Origin: Actinomycetota bacterium
Lineage (GTDB): Bacteria; Actinomycetota; Actinomycetes; Propionibacteriales; Nocardioidaceae
Length of the DNA stretch: 64,000 nucleotides
Assembly (NCBI GenBank): GCA_009701885.1
Contig: WLJH01000005.1
Span: 1 to 64,000, forward strand
Direction of reading: 5' to 3'
Positions 15,938 through 24,996 of the stretch are shown one piece after another (within the stretch, counting starts at the first letter, position 1; every line of letters starts with the position of its first letter). The position numbers and the translations under genes were made by a program. The notes beneath the pieces were generated by a model. The model worked only from the letters and a program-made list of their open reading frames with translations. It did not search any database and had not been told where the DNA came from.

Positions 15938-17119
15938 ATGGCTCGGCGACGCGGGTTCGGCGAGGTCGAGCGGCGCGTGAGCAAGGCGGGGCAGGTCAGC
16001 TACCGGGCTCGGTACGCCATGGCCGACGGCTCCCGCCACTCCCGCACCCTCGCGACCAAGCTGGATGCGGAGGCCTGGCTCGCCGCTGAGCGCGCGCTAA
16101 TCGACCGGGACGAGTGGACACCTCCCAGGGCTCGTCAGGAGGCGGCCGAGCGACGCCTTCGGGAGGCCGCGGCCCACACCCTCCCCGGCTTCGCCGAGCG
16201 CTACCTCACGGAGCGGGGGCTGCGCCCGAACACCGTCCGCGGCTACCGGTCGCTGCTCGACTCGCAGATCCTTCCCTACTTCAAGGAGATGCCACTGCGC
16301 GACGTAACGCTCTCAGAGATCAAGTCGTGGCGGGCGTCGCTCGACGCGTCGAAGGAGTCGACCAACGCCGCGGCCTACCGGCTGCTGCGGTCGATCCTCC
16401 AGGCGGCCGAGGAGGAGGAGCTGATCGACCGGGCTCCGCCGAAGATCCGCGGCGCGAGCAATGCGCCGGTGAAGAACGTCGCCGTGCCGGCCACACTCGA
16501 TGAGCTCGCCGTGATCATCGACGCGATGCCGGAGCGGCTGAAGCTGCTGATCGTGCTCGCCGGCTTCGTCGGCCTGCGTGAGGGTGAGCTGCTCGAGCTC
16601 CGCCGCTCTGACGTTGACGGCGTCACCGGCCGGATCGATGTCACCCGCAAGGTCGACAAGGACGCGAACCCGTCCGTCCGCGGCGCCTGCCCCGAGTGTC
16701 GGCGGCCGATCAGCACCCCGAAGACGAAGAGCGGCGTGCGCACCGTCCACGTCCCGCCGCCGTTCCTCACGACGCTCCAACAACACCTGCTCGAGCACAC
16801 CGCCGAGGGTCCGAACGGCCTGCTCTTCCCTGGCGACCGGACCGACCACATGAGCGTCCGCTACCTGATGGACCGCTACCGCCGGGCCCGGGAGAAGGCC
16901 GGCCGCCCGGACCTGACGATCCACCACCTCCGCCACACGGCGTTGACGCTGGCCGGCCAGCACGGTGCCACCGCCGCCGAGCTCCAGGCCCGAGCCGGCC
17001 ACGCCTCGCAGGCGGCCATGGCGATCTACCAGCACGCCACGCTCGATCGGGACAAGGCGCTGGCAGAGCGGATCGGCGCGACGTACGACGCCTGGCGCGA
17101 CTCGCTGGGGTCGCAATGA
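15938..17119 (+). CDS. int: Tyrosine recombinase / phage-type integrase
   Basis: Catalyses site-specific insertion and excision of the island at tRNA-Ala. The 393-aa protein has an N-terminal AP2-like/arm-binding region (1-60), a core-binding SAM-like domain (about 80-165) and the catalytic domain with R214 in GLREGEL, H329-x-x-R332 in HHLRHT, H355 in AGHAS and nucleophile Y364 in IYQHAT. A CPECRRP pair of cysteines (251, 254) in the catalytic domain could form half of a zinc knuckle. The ATG start has GGCGAGGAGGA upstream. Location beside attL is the usual arrangement. The DNA just outside carries TGGTCAG direct repeats that could be arm-type binding sites. Confidence 0.93.
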   Translation: MARRRGFGEVERRVSKAGQVSYRARYAMADGSRHSRTLATKLDAEAWLAAERALIDRDEWTPPRARQEAAERRLREAAAHTLPGFAERYLTERGLRPNTVRGYRSLLDSQILPYFKEMPLRDVTLSEIKSWRASLDASKESTNAAAYRLLRSILQAAEEEELIDRAPPKIRGASNAPVKNVAVPATLDELAVIIDAMPERLKLLIVLAGFVGLREGELLELRRSDVDGVTGRIDVTRKVDKDANPSVRGACPECRRPISTPKTKSGVRTVHVPPPFLTTLQQHLLEHTAEGPNGLLFPGDRTDHMSVRYLMDRYRRAREKAGRPDLTIHHLRHTALTLAGQHGATAAELQARAGHASQAAMAIYQHATLDRDKALAERIGATYDAWRDSLGSQ

Positions 17120-17225
17120 CCTTTGTGTCGGACCGAGAAGGCAGATTCTCTGGCTGAGCGAGCCTACTGTCTCGGAGGTAGACCATGAACGAGCTCGTCC
17201 CCCGGGAGGCGCGCCTCCCTGCGGA

Positions 17226-17486
17226 TCAGTCCGTCGCCCCGCGGCGACGGCCGGGCGGATGCCGCGGAAGCTCGATGACCTGCGCCGCATCCTCGACACC
17301 CAGAACGACATCGCGAACACGACTGGTACGCCACGTCAGCAACATCTCCAGCAACTGCCGCCCATCTGTCGGGGCGGACGCCACCAAGGCAGCGGCGAGT
17401 TCATGACGTCTAGTGTTTGCTCCCACGTCGTTGGCAAGCTTCACAAGCTGGTCGAGGCGCCTATCGATCGGAAACGGCCAAGACAT
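17226..17486 (-). CDS. Small mobile-element protein of unknown function
   Basis: An 86-aa protein starting MSWPFPIDRRLDQLVKLAND, with a helical middle (RHELAAALVASAPTDGRQLLEMLLTWR) and a basic C-terminus (PRHPPGRRR). The pattern of an N-terminal helix, an APTDG turn and a basic tail is familiar from small proteins next to integrases in actinobacterial integrative elements, which may be ribbon-helix-helix-like DNA-binding proteins; this is inference from memory of the type. An upstream in-frame ATG would add 24 residues of low quality. It runs against the integrase, tail to tail. Confidence 0.6.
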   Translation of the reverse strand: MSWPFPIDRRLDQLVKLANDVGANTRRHELAAALVASAPTDGRQLLEMLLTWRTSRVRDVVLGVEDAAQVIELPRHPPGRRRGATD

Positions 17487-17904
17487 GGCCGCCTGCTTCG
17501 TGACGGCACGGTGTGCACTGTCGTCAGCGTCGAGTCGCACGCCGTCCCGATCGGGCATTCCTTCCTCCTGCGTGTCGCCCCAGACCTAACCTATTTAATC
17601 GGTACCTTCGTTCTACAGACCGTCTCTATATTTAAGGGCGTCGACGATGAAAAACCCTGCCCTCCCCATGACGGCGACTTCCGCGGCCATCAGCCGCCGA
17701 GTCCCCTCTCGGCGTGTCGGCGCGGCGAGCGGGGCCATCTTATGACAGAGTCTGTTGTTTGCCCTGCTGTCGGCAGTCGTCTACCGTTGGCGGTCTCTTC
17801 CGGTCACGGTCAGGCATGTTTGCCTGATCTTCTGCGTTGTCATGTCAACGCGGGTACAAAGAAGACCGTGACGCACCGTGGAACGCACAGAAGGGGGCGT
17901 TGAC
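17487..17904. other. Non-coding, AT-rich leader region
   Basis: No convincing gene lies in this 418-base gap. It holds an AT-rich patch (about 17585-17640, with TATTTAA-like and TATATTTAA-like runs) unlike the flanks, and an inverted repeat TCAGGCA-TGTT-TGCCTGA at 17810-17827 about 78 bases before the next gene. These probably form promoters and an operator for the divergent small genes. Confidence 0.5.
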
Positions 17905-18156
17905 ATGTCGATCAGTCATTACGTGAGCCCCAAGCGTGCACGACGGCCCAAGGGAACATCGGCGCTCGGCGCCGGTGCAGCCGCGTCGCCAGATGAGAAG
18001 GTTGCGCCGACGCAGGGAAAGATCGATGACGACGTCCTCGAGACCTTTACGCCAGAGGGCAAAGAGCTGGTTAAGCGCGTCCTTGACAGCACTGACCTCA
18101 TCATCGTCGTCGAGCGCGCCCCCCAGGGAAGGCGATCACGCAAGACCCGCGCCTGA
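17905..18156 (+). CDS. Small basic protein preceding a membrane protein
   Basis: An 83-aa protein beginning MSISHYVSPKRARRPKG, with a central predicted helix (DDDVLETFTPEGKELVKRVL) and a basic end (RAPQGRRSRKTRA). AGAAGGGGG stands seven or more bases before the ATG. I do not recognise the family. Its stop is followed closely by the open frame of the large membrane protein in another frame, so the two are likely one transcription unit, and the small protein could be a partner or regulator of it. A HTH fold is possible but not visible. Confidence 0.6.
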   Translation: MSISHYVSPKRARRPKGTSALGAGAAASPDEKVAPTQGKIDDDVLETFTPEGKELVKRVLDSTDLIIVVERAPQGRRSRKTRA

Positions 18157-18232
18157 GAGAGGGTCCGACTCGGACGGGTTCGCTCGCCGGCAGAGGCGTT
18201 TCATTCGCGACCTTCTGGAGGATCCCGATTGG

Positions 18233-19579
18233 GTGATCCGCCGGGTGGAGACCGTGACAATCCTGTCTACTTCGCTCCGAGAGCGCCGGGTCTCAGTCGA
18301 CATCGATGTCACCGAAGTCTCCCGGCGAGCTCGCGAGTGCGGTCTAGATGTCGAGCAGCCGGTATGCGTTCCGGTGTCCTTGCTGCCGAAAGGCCTCATC
18401 TTCGACTTCGACGCTCGAGGTAACGGGGGCGAACCAGTCTCTCTTGCGAACCGCGCGGTCGACTCCGAAGTGGCCGCACTGCTGGTCGTTGAGTCAGCGG
18501 TGCATGCCGACCCCAGCCTCGATGAACCGCCGACCTCGATCGGCGAGATCCTCTTTATGGTTACCCATTCCTTCCCTGACGAGGACCTCATCAAGGGGCT
18601 CGGCGGGGCCGACGGAACACGCGTGCTGGAGAACCTCAGCGACTACTTTGGCATCCCCGTAGACGCTTCGGACCAGTCGTGGTGGCTGCAAGCATGGCAG
18701 CAGCCACAGTTCAGCCGGGACCTCCGCCACTTTGCCGACCACTTCGTGTCGCTGGTCCTGTTGGATCTGCAGGGTTCTTCACAGATCCTCAAGCTCAGAA
18801 GACTTGAGCAAGGGTCTGACTCATCTCGTGTTCTTGCCGGCGACCAGGTTGATCCCAGTGACTTCTCGCTCGCAGCCTACGATGTCGGGCGCGCCGCGAG
18901 CGACCATCTTCGGGTGGTTGCGCCGCCTGGCACCTTCTTCACCGATGCCTGGCTTGTCCGGTTGACACCCGGTGTGCTGACGTACTCGGAGCGTACGGCA
19001 CTGGACCGGTTGGCCTTCTACACTCACGGCGTAGAACCGGGAGCACACTTCGTTTACGCCAAGTTGTGGCCTCAGCGCGGTGGCTTCATGCGTCCGGCGA
19101 AGTATCTGAGTGGGTATGGTGCGGCGGTACTTATCCTCGGCGCGCTGGCCGAGTGGTGGTCGTCAGAGCGCTGGGATCACACGCGGGGCTTCCTCTGGCA
19201 GCTCAGCGGAGTATCTGACGCCGCTGCCACACTGGCGCTCACGTTGCCGACGATCCTCGTCGCCTACATTGTCCGCGACGGAGAGCATGACGTCCGCTCG
19301 CGTCTCCTCGCTCGATGGCGGGCGCTTGCCCTCCTGAGCCTGGTGCCGCTGTGGTGCGCAACGATCACGCTCTTGATTGACCGGGAAAACCTTCTGTACT
19401 GGACCCTCGGCGTTGAGTGGGTGGCACTTGGCTTGATCGCGCTCATCATTCACGCCGCGATTCAGATCCAGGACTTCAGGCTGCGCCGCGCCTACCGCAG
19501 CCTGGAGCGGGCATCTCCTCGCACTCGGGATACGTCAGTCACGACCAGTGCGCCGCGCCTGTTGCCATCTACAGATTGA
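18233..19579 (+). CDS. Uncharacterised protein with C-terminal transmembrane region
   Basis: At least 448 aa. The first two thirds are soluble and acidic with no motif I recognise; phrases such as VSLLPKGLIFDFDARGNGG and SIGEILFMVTHSFPDEDLI suggest a folded alpha/beta domain. The last third contains four hydrophobic helices (after PAKYLSGYGAAVLILGALAE, in LTLPTILVAYIV, in LSLVPLWCATITLLI and in VEWVALGLIALIIHAAI), then a short basic tail. The frame is open further upstream and the residues before this GTG (RRFIRDLLEDPDW) look protein-like, so the true start may lie up to 200 bases earlier, overlapping the small gene before it. Lower G+C than the flanks points to recent transfer. A sensor or toxin-like membrane effector is possible; no function is claimed. 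Confidence 0.65.
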   Translation: MIRRVETVTILSTSLRERRVSVDIDVTEVSRRARECGLDVEQPVCVPVSLLPKGLIFDFDARGNGGEPVSLANRAVDSEVAALLVVESAVHADPSLDEPPTSIGEILFMVTHSFPDEDLIKGLGGADGTRVLENLSDYFGIPVDASDQSWWLQAWQQPQFSRDLRHFADHFVSLVLLDLQGSSQILKLRRLEQGSDSSRVLAGDQVDPSDFSLAAYDVGRAASDHLRVVAPPGTFFTDAWLVRLTPGVLTYSERTALDRLAFYTHGVEPGAHFVYAKLWPQRGGFMRPAKYLSGYGAAVLILGALAEWWSSERWDHTRGFLWQLSGVSDAAATLALTLPTILVAYIVRDGEHDVRSRLLARWRALALLSLVPLWCATITLLIDRENLLYWTLGVEWVALGLIALIIHAAIQIQDFRLRRAYRSLERASPRTRDTSVTTSAPRLLPSTD

Positions 19580-19784
19580 CCGGCCGACGTTCGACCGCGG
19601 CGAAACCGGCCAGGTAGAGGTCTCGGTTCTGCCGATTCAGGCGCGGATCGTCGTAAGCGCCGCCGCCTCGGTTGATCTGGGCAACCTTGGCATGAGTTGT
19701 AGGCAGTCGATCACTTTCGTTGAGCACGGCATCACCACTGCACGTACGACTGAGCGCCTACCGCCGCCGCCTCGAAACCGTATC

Positions 19785-19994
19785 TCACCAGTCCCTCGAC
19801 GACGGCAGGGGGCGCATCATCGCCTCCAGGTCGTCGGTCTTGACCCTGATGCTCTTGCCCTTGCCACACCGGTATGCGCGCAGGTCGCCGGCCGCGATCC
19901 TGCGGCGGATTGTCTCGACCGAGAGGCTCACCCACGCGGCGGCGTCGGGGAGGCTGAGCCACCGGGGCCGGTCGGTCGCGGACTTGGTGGCCAT
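19785..19994 (-). CDS. xis: Excisionase-like helix-turn-helix protein
   Basis: A 69-aa MerR/AlpA-type small HTH protein: WLSLPDAAAWVSLSVETIRRRIAAGDLRAYRCG followed by KSIRVKTDDLEAMM, the standard two-part winged-helix of excisionases that bind and bend DNA at att sites. An ATG start is used; a longer reading adds only low-quality residues. Two bases separate it from the stop of the upstream HTH gene, so the two are co-translated. It probably directs excision with the integrase and may repress as well. Confidence 0.85.
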   Translation of the reverse strand: MATKSATDRPRWLSLPDAAAWVSLSVETIRRRIAAGDLRAYRCGKGKSIRVKTDDLEAMMRPLPSSRDW

Positions 19995-19995
19995 C

Positions 19996-20208
19996 TCACT
20001 CGCCACCCCGGAGGAAGCGGCGGAGCTCACCGACGGTCGTGTACAGCCGGCCGTTGCCGTTGAACCGCCAGAAGCGCGGTCCGACGTTGCGCCGGCGCCA
20101 GTCGCGGACGGTCCGCTGCGGGGTCCGGATGAAGGCGCAGAACTCCTCGAACATGATGATGTAGTTGTCGTCCCAGTCGTCAGGGACGGCCAGCAGTTTG
20201 ATGCTCAT
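19996..20208 (-). CDS. Small helix-turn-helix DNA-binding protein
   Basis: A 70-aa protein with a winged-HTH-like pattern: FEEFCAFIRTPQRTVRDWRRRNVGPRFWRFNGNGRLYTTVGELRRFL split over two helices and a wing. AAGGAG lies seven bases before the ATG. It precedes the excisionase gene and follows the relaxase gene on the same strand, so it is likely a second recombination-directionality or copy-control factor of the element. Similar pairs of small HTH proteins are common in actinobacterial integrative elements. Confidence 0.78.
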   Translation of the reverse strand: MSIKLLAVPDDWDDNYIIMFEEFCAFIRTPQRTVRDWRRRNVGPRFWRFNGNGRLYTTVGELRRFLRGGE

Positions 20209-20422
20209 CGTCGACTCCTTGGTTCGCCGAGCGCCCGTGTGGCGCCCATGTCGCGAGAAGCAACCGCGCCCGGCACCGATCGGACAGGAGCGGTGACCTC
20301 CTCGGCCACCTAGGGCACGGACGGCCCGCCTGGCGATCAGTTCCGGAGAAGCGCGTCGGCGACTCCTCTCAGTCGCCTATGTGCGAAGACCCGCTCCGGG
20401 CGATCAATCTCGGCAAGAAATG

Positions 20423-23104
20423 TCAGCGCCCGATGCCAGGACCTCGCGGCGGAGCAACGGCAGGTTGCCGTTCAGCCAGCCGCCGACGCTCAGCGAGTAC
20501 GGCAGCCTGCAGTGCCGCCGAGCGATCGGGCGCCTTGGCGCCGTACCGTTCGATGTCCTCGTCGACGCGCGTCGCGGCATGACCCGGGCCGAGGTCGGCG
20601 CGGTCGCGAGCGAAGACCTCGACCCACTGCTGCCGCGCATCGTCGACCGACTCGGCCACCAGGTGCGCGACGTTGCTGTGCCGCCCACGAGTCATGCCGA
20701 CGTACGCCGCCGCGGCGCCGGTCGTCTCGCCGATGACGAGGTGCGCAGAGTCGACGGTCTCGCCCTGGGCGCCGTGGACGGTCGAGGCGAAGGCGAGCTC
20801 GACGTGCTCGCTTACGTAGTCGGCAGGCAGCTCCCGTTGGCCGGCGCGGCCGGCGACCACGAGGCTCCCGTCGTCGCCGAGCCCGACGACGGTCCAGACG
20901 TCACGGTTGGCGACGCCGAGGTCGTGATCGTTGCGGCGGGTCGCGACGCGGTCGCCGAGGCCGATCCGCTCACCGCGACGGGTGATCAGCTCGCCGTCAG
21001 CAGCGCCTCCGTCCTGGCGACGGTCACGGATTACCGCGTTGATGGAGCCGACCTGCTCGCGGGTGTCGGCGATGATCAGCTCGTCGTCGGGCGCCCCGAC
21101 GTCAGCGAGTGCGGCAGTGCGCTCCACCTCGCTGTTGTGTACGACGACCTGACCGCGCTCGAGCAGGGCGTCGAAGACCTCCCCGGGTCGGTCGCCGCTC
21201 CGCATGAGCAAGCTGAGGTCGGTGTACTCCGGATCGCTGAATCGGTGCACCGACTCGAGCTCGAGGTGGGCCTCGGGCCTCACCCAGCGCGCGGCCAGGT
21301 CGAGCACGCCTCCGCGGCCGACGGCGGGCAACTGGTGCCGGTCACCGAGGAGCGCCACGGTCGCGTGGGCTCGGTCCGCGATGGCGAACAGGGCGCGAGC
21401 CGTGTCCTGGTCGAGCATGCCGGCCTCGTCGACGAGGAGGACGTCGCCGGGCAACAGGCGTGCGCTGCGCTCGGGCTGCGCGTCGACCTGCGACCAGTGG
21501 CCATCCTCGTCCCATCGGTAGCCGTGCTGGTGCGCGAGCCACGCGGCGGAGTACGCGTCAGTCCCGGCCTGCGCTCGCGCGGCCTGTGCTGCCTTGAGAG
21601 TCGGCGTGACGACCACAAGCCGGCGGTCCTGCGCGTCGAGTGCCTCGCGCGCGACGGCCAAGGTGGTGGTCTTGCCCGCGCCGGCAGCACCTTCGATGAC
21701 GAGCAGGCCGGCCTCGCCTGCCAGCGCAGCGACGACGGTCTGTTGCGTGGCGTCCATGTGATCGACCCCCCTGACCCAACCAGCACGCTCGACAGGCCGT
21801 ACCGCGCGCGCTGCGATGCTGTCGACGAGCTCGGCCTCGACTGTGAGCACGCGGTCGGACGTGAGGTTCCGGATGTGCTCGGGCACGTCGCTCCGATCGC
21901 GCAGGGCTCGGCACGCGCTCACGGCACGTGCAGTGAGGTCCTCAGCCAGCTCGACCCGTGCAGCTCGTTCGGCAACTACGCCGACGGACGCGATCACCTT
22001 CTCGGCCTCGCCGCGGATGTCGGCCGCGTTCCACGCGGAGCGCTTGGCGCCGAGCCTGAGGAGGATCAGCTCGACCGCCACGCCACGGTTGATCGCGCCG
22101 ATGGCGGGCGCGCCGCCGTTCCATGTCTTTAGATCCTTTAAATGTGGCGCGGCACCGCCCACCTGCGGCGCCCGGAAGCCGAGGTCATGCAGCTCCTCGT
22201 TCCAACGCGCCGTGAGATCGCCGCCGTCCTTCGGCACGACCTTCTCCGGCCGCGCGTCCGCCCACGCCCGCCGGTCCCACGAGCGGCGCAGCTTCGGACC
22301 CGGCTCCTGTCCCGGATGGTCGGCTCGCCACTCCGCCTCGTAGCGGTCGACGTTGCGGGTGATCTGGCTGGCTCGGTTGCTGAAGGCGGCGACGTACGGC
22401 GCGAGCTGCTCGACCTCGCCGGCGGCGTCGAGCGTGTAGCCATGCGCGGCCAGCGTGGCGCGGAACTCGGGATCGCACAGGACGGCCGCGTGGCCGATCC
22501 CGTTGAGCGCCTCGAGGGAGTCGACGACGCCGACCGAGTGGAGGCCGCGCCAGGCGTCGGCGGCGTACACGCGCGCATTGATCTGGAGGTGCAGGTGGCG
22601 GTGCGGGTCGCCGGCGCGCGAGGTGTAGTGCCGGATCACCGCGGCCTCGATCTTCTCGACCGGGACCTGGACCTGACGTCCGCGGGGCCCGACGCGCGTC
22701 GTCGCGTGCCGTGCGACCCACCCGATGATCTCTTCGGCCGCACGCGTCTGCGCTGCGTCGTAGGCACCGGCGAGCTCGGGGTGGAGGGCGGCCGCGAGCG
22801 ACCAGGTCTTGGGGCCGTTGACGACGATCTCGACGAACCGGAGCGCGTGGTCGCCCTCGCGCAATCGGCCCTTCGCTTGGCCGGTGGCCACGTCGTACCC
22901 GGCGACCCAGCGCTCGTAGGTCGGACCGTCGAGGTCGGGTCGGCGTTCGACGTCCAGCTCCTCGTCGCTGACGGTGACGGCGTAGTGCTCGGCCACGCCG
23001 CTGCCGTCGGCGAGGTAGTAGTCGTCGGCGCGGGAGTGGTCGGCCTCGACATACGCGCGAGCAGCGGCCGCTGAGCCGCGGTAGAACTTCACTCCGCCGT
23101 GCAT
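20423..23104 (-). CDS. MobF-type relaxase with C-terminal RecD-like helicase (TraA/TrwC)
   Basis: Nicks the element at its transfer origin, stays covalently bound and unwinds the strand for mobilization. The 893-aa protein has an N-terminal TrwC relaxase domain with candidate nicking tyrosines Y29/Y30 in DDYYLADG and the metal-binding HUH-type triad H168, H170, H172 in HRHLHLQINARV. The helicase half has Walker A GAAGAGKTT at 472-480, Walker B LLVDEAGM near 557-563, and VHGAQGETVDSAHLV and GMTRGRH motifs typical of SF1B helicases. The ATG is favoured over a GTG 24 bases upstream because GACGAGG precedes it. No mating-pore or coupling protein gene is visible, so transfer would need a helper. 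Confidence 0.92.
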   Translation of the reverse strand: MHGGVKFYRGSAAAARAYVEADHSRADDYYLADGSGVAEHYAVTVSDEELDVERRPDLDGPTYERWVAGYDVATGQAKGRLREGDHALRFVEIVVNGPKTWSLAAALHPELAGAYDAAQTRAAEEIIGWVARHATTRVGPRGRQVQVPVEKIEAAVIRHYTSRAGDPHRHLHLQINARVYAADAWRGLHSVGVVDSLEALNGIGHAAVLCDPEFRATLAAHGYTLDAAGEVEQLAPYVAAFSNRASQITRNVDRYEAEWRADHPGQEPGPKLRRSWDRRAWADARPEKVVPKDGGDLTARWNEELHDLGFRAPQVGGAAPHLKDLKTWNGGAPAIGAINRGVAVELILLRLGAKRSAWNAADIRGEAEKVIASVGVVAERAARVELAEDLTARAVSACRALRDRSDVPEHIRNLTSDRVLTVEAELVDSIAARAVRPVERAGWVRGVDHMDATQQTVVAALAGEAGLLVIEGAAGAGKTTTLAVAREALDAQDRRLVVVTPTLKAAQAARAQAGTDAYSAAWLAHQHGYRWDEDGHWSQVDAQPERSARLLPGDVLLVDEAGMLDQDTARALFAIADRAHATVALLGDRHQLPAVGRGGVLDLAARWVRPEAHLELESVHRFSDPEYTDLSLLMRSGDRPGEVFDALLERGQVVVHNSEVERTAALADVGAPDDELIIADTREQVGSINAVIRDRRQDGGAADGELITRRGERIGLGDRVATRRNDHDLGVANRDVWTVVGLGDDGSLVVAGRAGQRELPADYVSEHVELAFASTVHGAQGETVDSAHLVIGETTGAAAAYVGMTRGRHSNVAHLVAESVDDARQQWVEVFARDRADLGPGHAATRVDEDIERYGAKAPDRSAALQAAVLAERRRLAERQPAVAPPRGPGIGR

Positions 23105-23376
23105 GATGGCCTCGTCACCGCCCGTCACTCGTCGTCAATGACCCCTGAAGATGACGCTCGGCCCCCCCAGGTGGGCGGACCGATCTATGGACCTTCGTAG
23201 CATGCGTGCCGCTGGGTTGGGGGGCGCGAGAGCGCCTTGGTGGGGAGCGGTTTCGGGAGTCGCCAACGCTCGTCAAACGTCGTCACCGTGGTTGATCCGA
23301 GGCGAAGGACTGCGGCCATACACTTCGTTACACAAGGTGGTGTGTCACCGGAGATCCGTGCGCCAGGTTCGTGCCT

Positions 23377-23604
23377 TCACAGCACGTCGACGAACTCCGC
23401 CAGCCGTACGTCGAGGGCCAGGGCGACCACGTACAACGTGTCGATCCGTGGCGTCTTGATGGCGCCCTCGAGATTGATGATCGTGCGCCGTCCCACGCCA
23501 GACTCCTCCGCAAGACGGTCGATGCTCCAGCCCTTCTGGTGCCTCAACCGAGCCACCCCGATGCCGAGCGCATGCAGCTTCGGGGCCCGGTACGGGCGGG
23601 GCAC
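23377..23604 (-). CDS. Xre family transcriptional regulator
   Basis: A 75-aa HTH_3 protein: VARLRHQKGWSIDRLAEESGVGRRTIINLEGAIKTPRIDTLYVVALALDV, with the five-helix Cro/C1 pattern complete. A longer start 33 bases upstream is possible but its reading would cover repeated GTGCAC sequences that look like an operator. It lies between the relaxase and the methyltransferase genes, and it may control the restriction-like operon or mobilization, similar to a C-protein; this is inference from position. Confidence 0.8.
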   Translation of the reverse strand: MPRPYRAPKLHALGIGVARLRHQKGWSIDRLAEESGVGRRTIINLEGAIKTPRIDTLYVVALALDVRLAEFVDVL

Positions 23605-23621
23605 ACGTTCAATCTGGCGTG

Positions 23622-23657
23622 GTGCACTACGGTGCACAGTGTTCTAAAGTGCACTAC
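23622..23657. promoter_or_regulatory. Triple GTGCAC repeat upstream of the Xre gene
   Basis: GTGCACTAC occurs at 23622-23630 and 23649-23657 with a partial copy GTGCACAGT between them. The sites sit at the start of the Xre gene and are good candidates for its autoregulatory operator. Confidence 0.5.
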
Positions 23658-23817
23658 CTCAGGAGAGCAGATGCGGCGAGCAGATGAGAGCTCACGGCTT
23701 CCCTGTCTCGAGTTGCGACTGCCTTTCAGGTGTCGAGCTGTTGCGCGGGCGGTGTAGCACGCCCTGCACCCACGTCCTTCGGTCAACGCCACCTCGCCGA
23801 CAGCGACCAACGGCGCC

Positions 23818-24996
23818 TCAGGTTTCAGGAGCAGCCTCGAGGAGGGCTGCGAACATCCTTGTCAACCGCTCTGCAACTGGCGTTGCCACTGCGTTGCCGA
23901 TCGCGCCCATGGCTCGGGACCGGGCGACCGGGAACTCGTAGTCGTCAGGAAAGCCCTGCATTCGTGCGGACTCGCGGACCGTGAAGTAGCGGAGCGATCC
24001 GTCCTCGAACCGAATCATCGCTTCGCCGCCGCTGACCCCGTGAACGCCTGCCTTGATGGTCTTCGCTGGCCAGTCGAACGGACTTCCCGAATGCTTCGGA
24101 TAGGCGCGGGCGCCGGGAATTCCTTCGTGATTCGAGAAGCCGGGTGATGCCTTCCGGTCGACCGGCTCAGGTAGTCCCTTGATGCAGTCGCGGATCGTCT
24201 GCCAGCGTGCGAGGCTCGGCCGACCGTCTTCCTTGAGCTGCACGAGTCGAGACTCGATCCCTTCCGGAACGATCGGCATCACCAAGCCATGCTCGGCCCA
24301 ATAGTCGCCGCTGACCCATTGGTCGTAAAGCAACGCATCGCGCGAATGGGTGGCGGCGGGCACCGTCCAGCTCGTCGCTCCAAGGACATCACTGCGGATC
24401 CCAACCAGGATCACGCGTCGGCGACTTTGTGGAAGCCCATAGTCCGCCGCCTCAACTAGATGTTGGTGGACGACGTAGCGCACGCTCGTCGGGTTCGCCT
24501 TCTGAACGCGACGGTGGTGGTCGGTCCAGAGTTCGTCCTCCTTCGGGCGAATCGACGGCTTCTCTAGCTGGTGCTTGATGTAGTTGAAGTACGGCGAGAA
24601 GGATGGCCTGGTCAGTCCAGGGACGTTCTCGAACAACACAAACCTCGGGCGCAGCTTCCGAACGGTCTCGATCGCGGCCGGGAACATGTTGCGTTGATCC
24701 ATGTCGCCGGCGTGGACACCTCCGAGCGAGAAGGGCTGACAAGGCGGCCCCCCGGCGACGAGGTCTACATCGCCAGACTTCAGGTGCGTGCTTTCTAGCC
24801 ACTCGCGCACATCCTGCTCATGGACGGCTCGCGCAGGCCAAAGCTCCGGATCCTTCTGCGCGTTGTGGCGCAGGATGGCAGCGGCGTTCTTGTTCCATTC
24901 GACCAATGCGAGATGTTCGAAGCCGGCGGCTCGAGTTCCCAGAGCCATACCGCCGCCGCCCGCGAACAGCTCGACCGATGTCAGACCCGCCGCCAT
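23818..24996 (-). CDS. dcm: DNA (cytosine-5)-methyltransferase
   Basis: Transfers a methyl group to C5 of cytosine in a specific DNA motif. The 392-aa protein has motif I SVELFAGGGGMALG, motif IV GGPPCQPFS with the catalytic C86, motif VI FENVPG with E123, motif VIII LPQSRRRVILVG, and motif X AIGNAVATPVAERL near the end. The region between VIII and X is the variable target-recognition part; the target sequence cannot be read. It is the last gene of an operon and its ATG overlaps the stop of the vsr-like gene by one base (TGATG). It probably protects host DNA from the nuclease genes upstream. Confidence 0.94.
   Translation of the reverse strand: MAAGLTSVELFAGGGGMALGTRAAGFEHLALVEWNKNAAAILRHNAQKDPELWPARAVHEQDVREWLESTHLKSGDVDLVAGGPPCQPFSLGGVHAGDMDQRNMFPAAIETVRKLRPRFVLFENVPGLTRPSFSPYFNYIKHQLEKPSIRPKEDELWTDHHRRVQKANPTSVRYVVHQHLVEAADYGLPQSRRRVILVGIRSDVLGATSWTVPAATHSRDALLYDQWVSGDYWAEHGLVMPIVPEGIESRLVQLKEDGRPSLARWQTIRDCIKGLPEPVDRKASPGFSNHEGIPGARAYPKHSGSPFDWPAKTIKAGVHGVSGGEAMIRFEDGSLRYFTVRESARMQGFPDDYEFPVARSRAMGAIGNAVATPVAERLTRMFAALLEAAPET

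Noticed and set aside
17647..17745. 32-codon reading MKNPALPMTATSA
   Set aside because: No ribosome-binding site of note, no conserved pattern; kept as non-coding leader.
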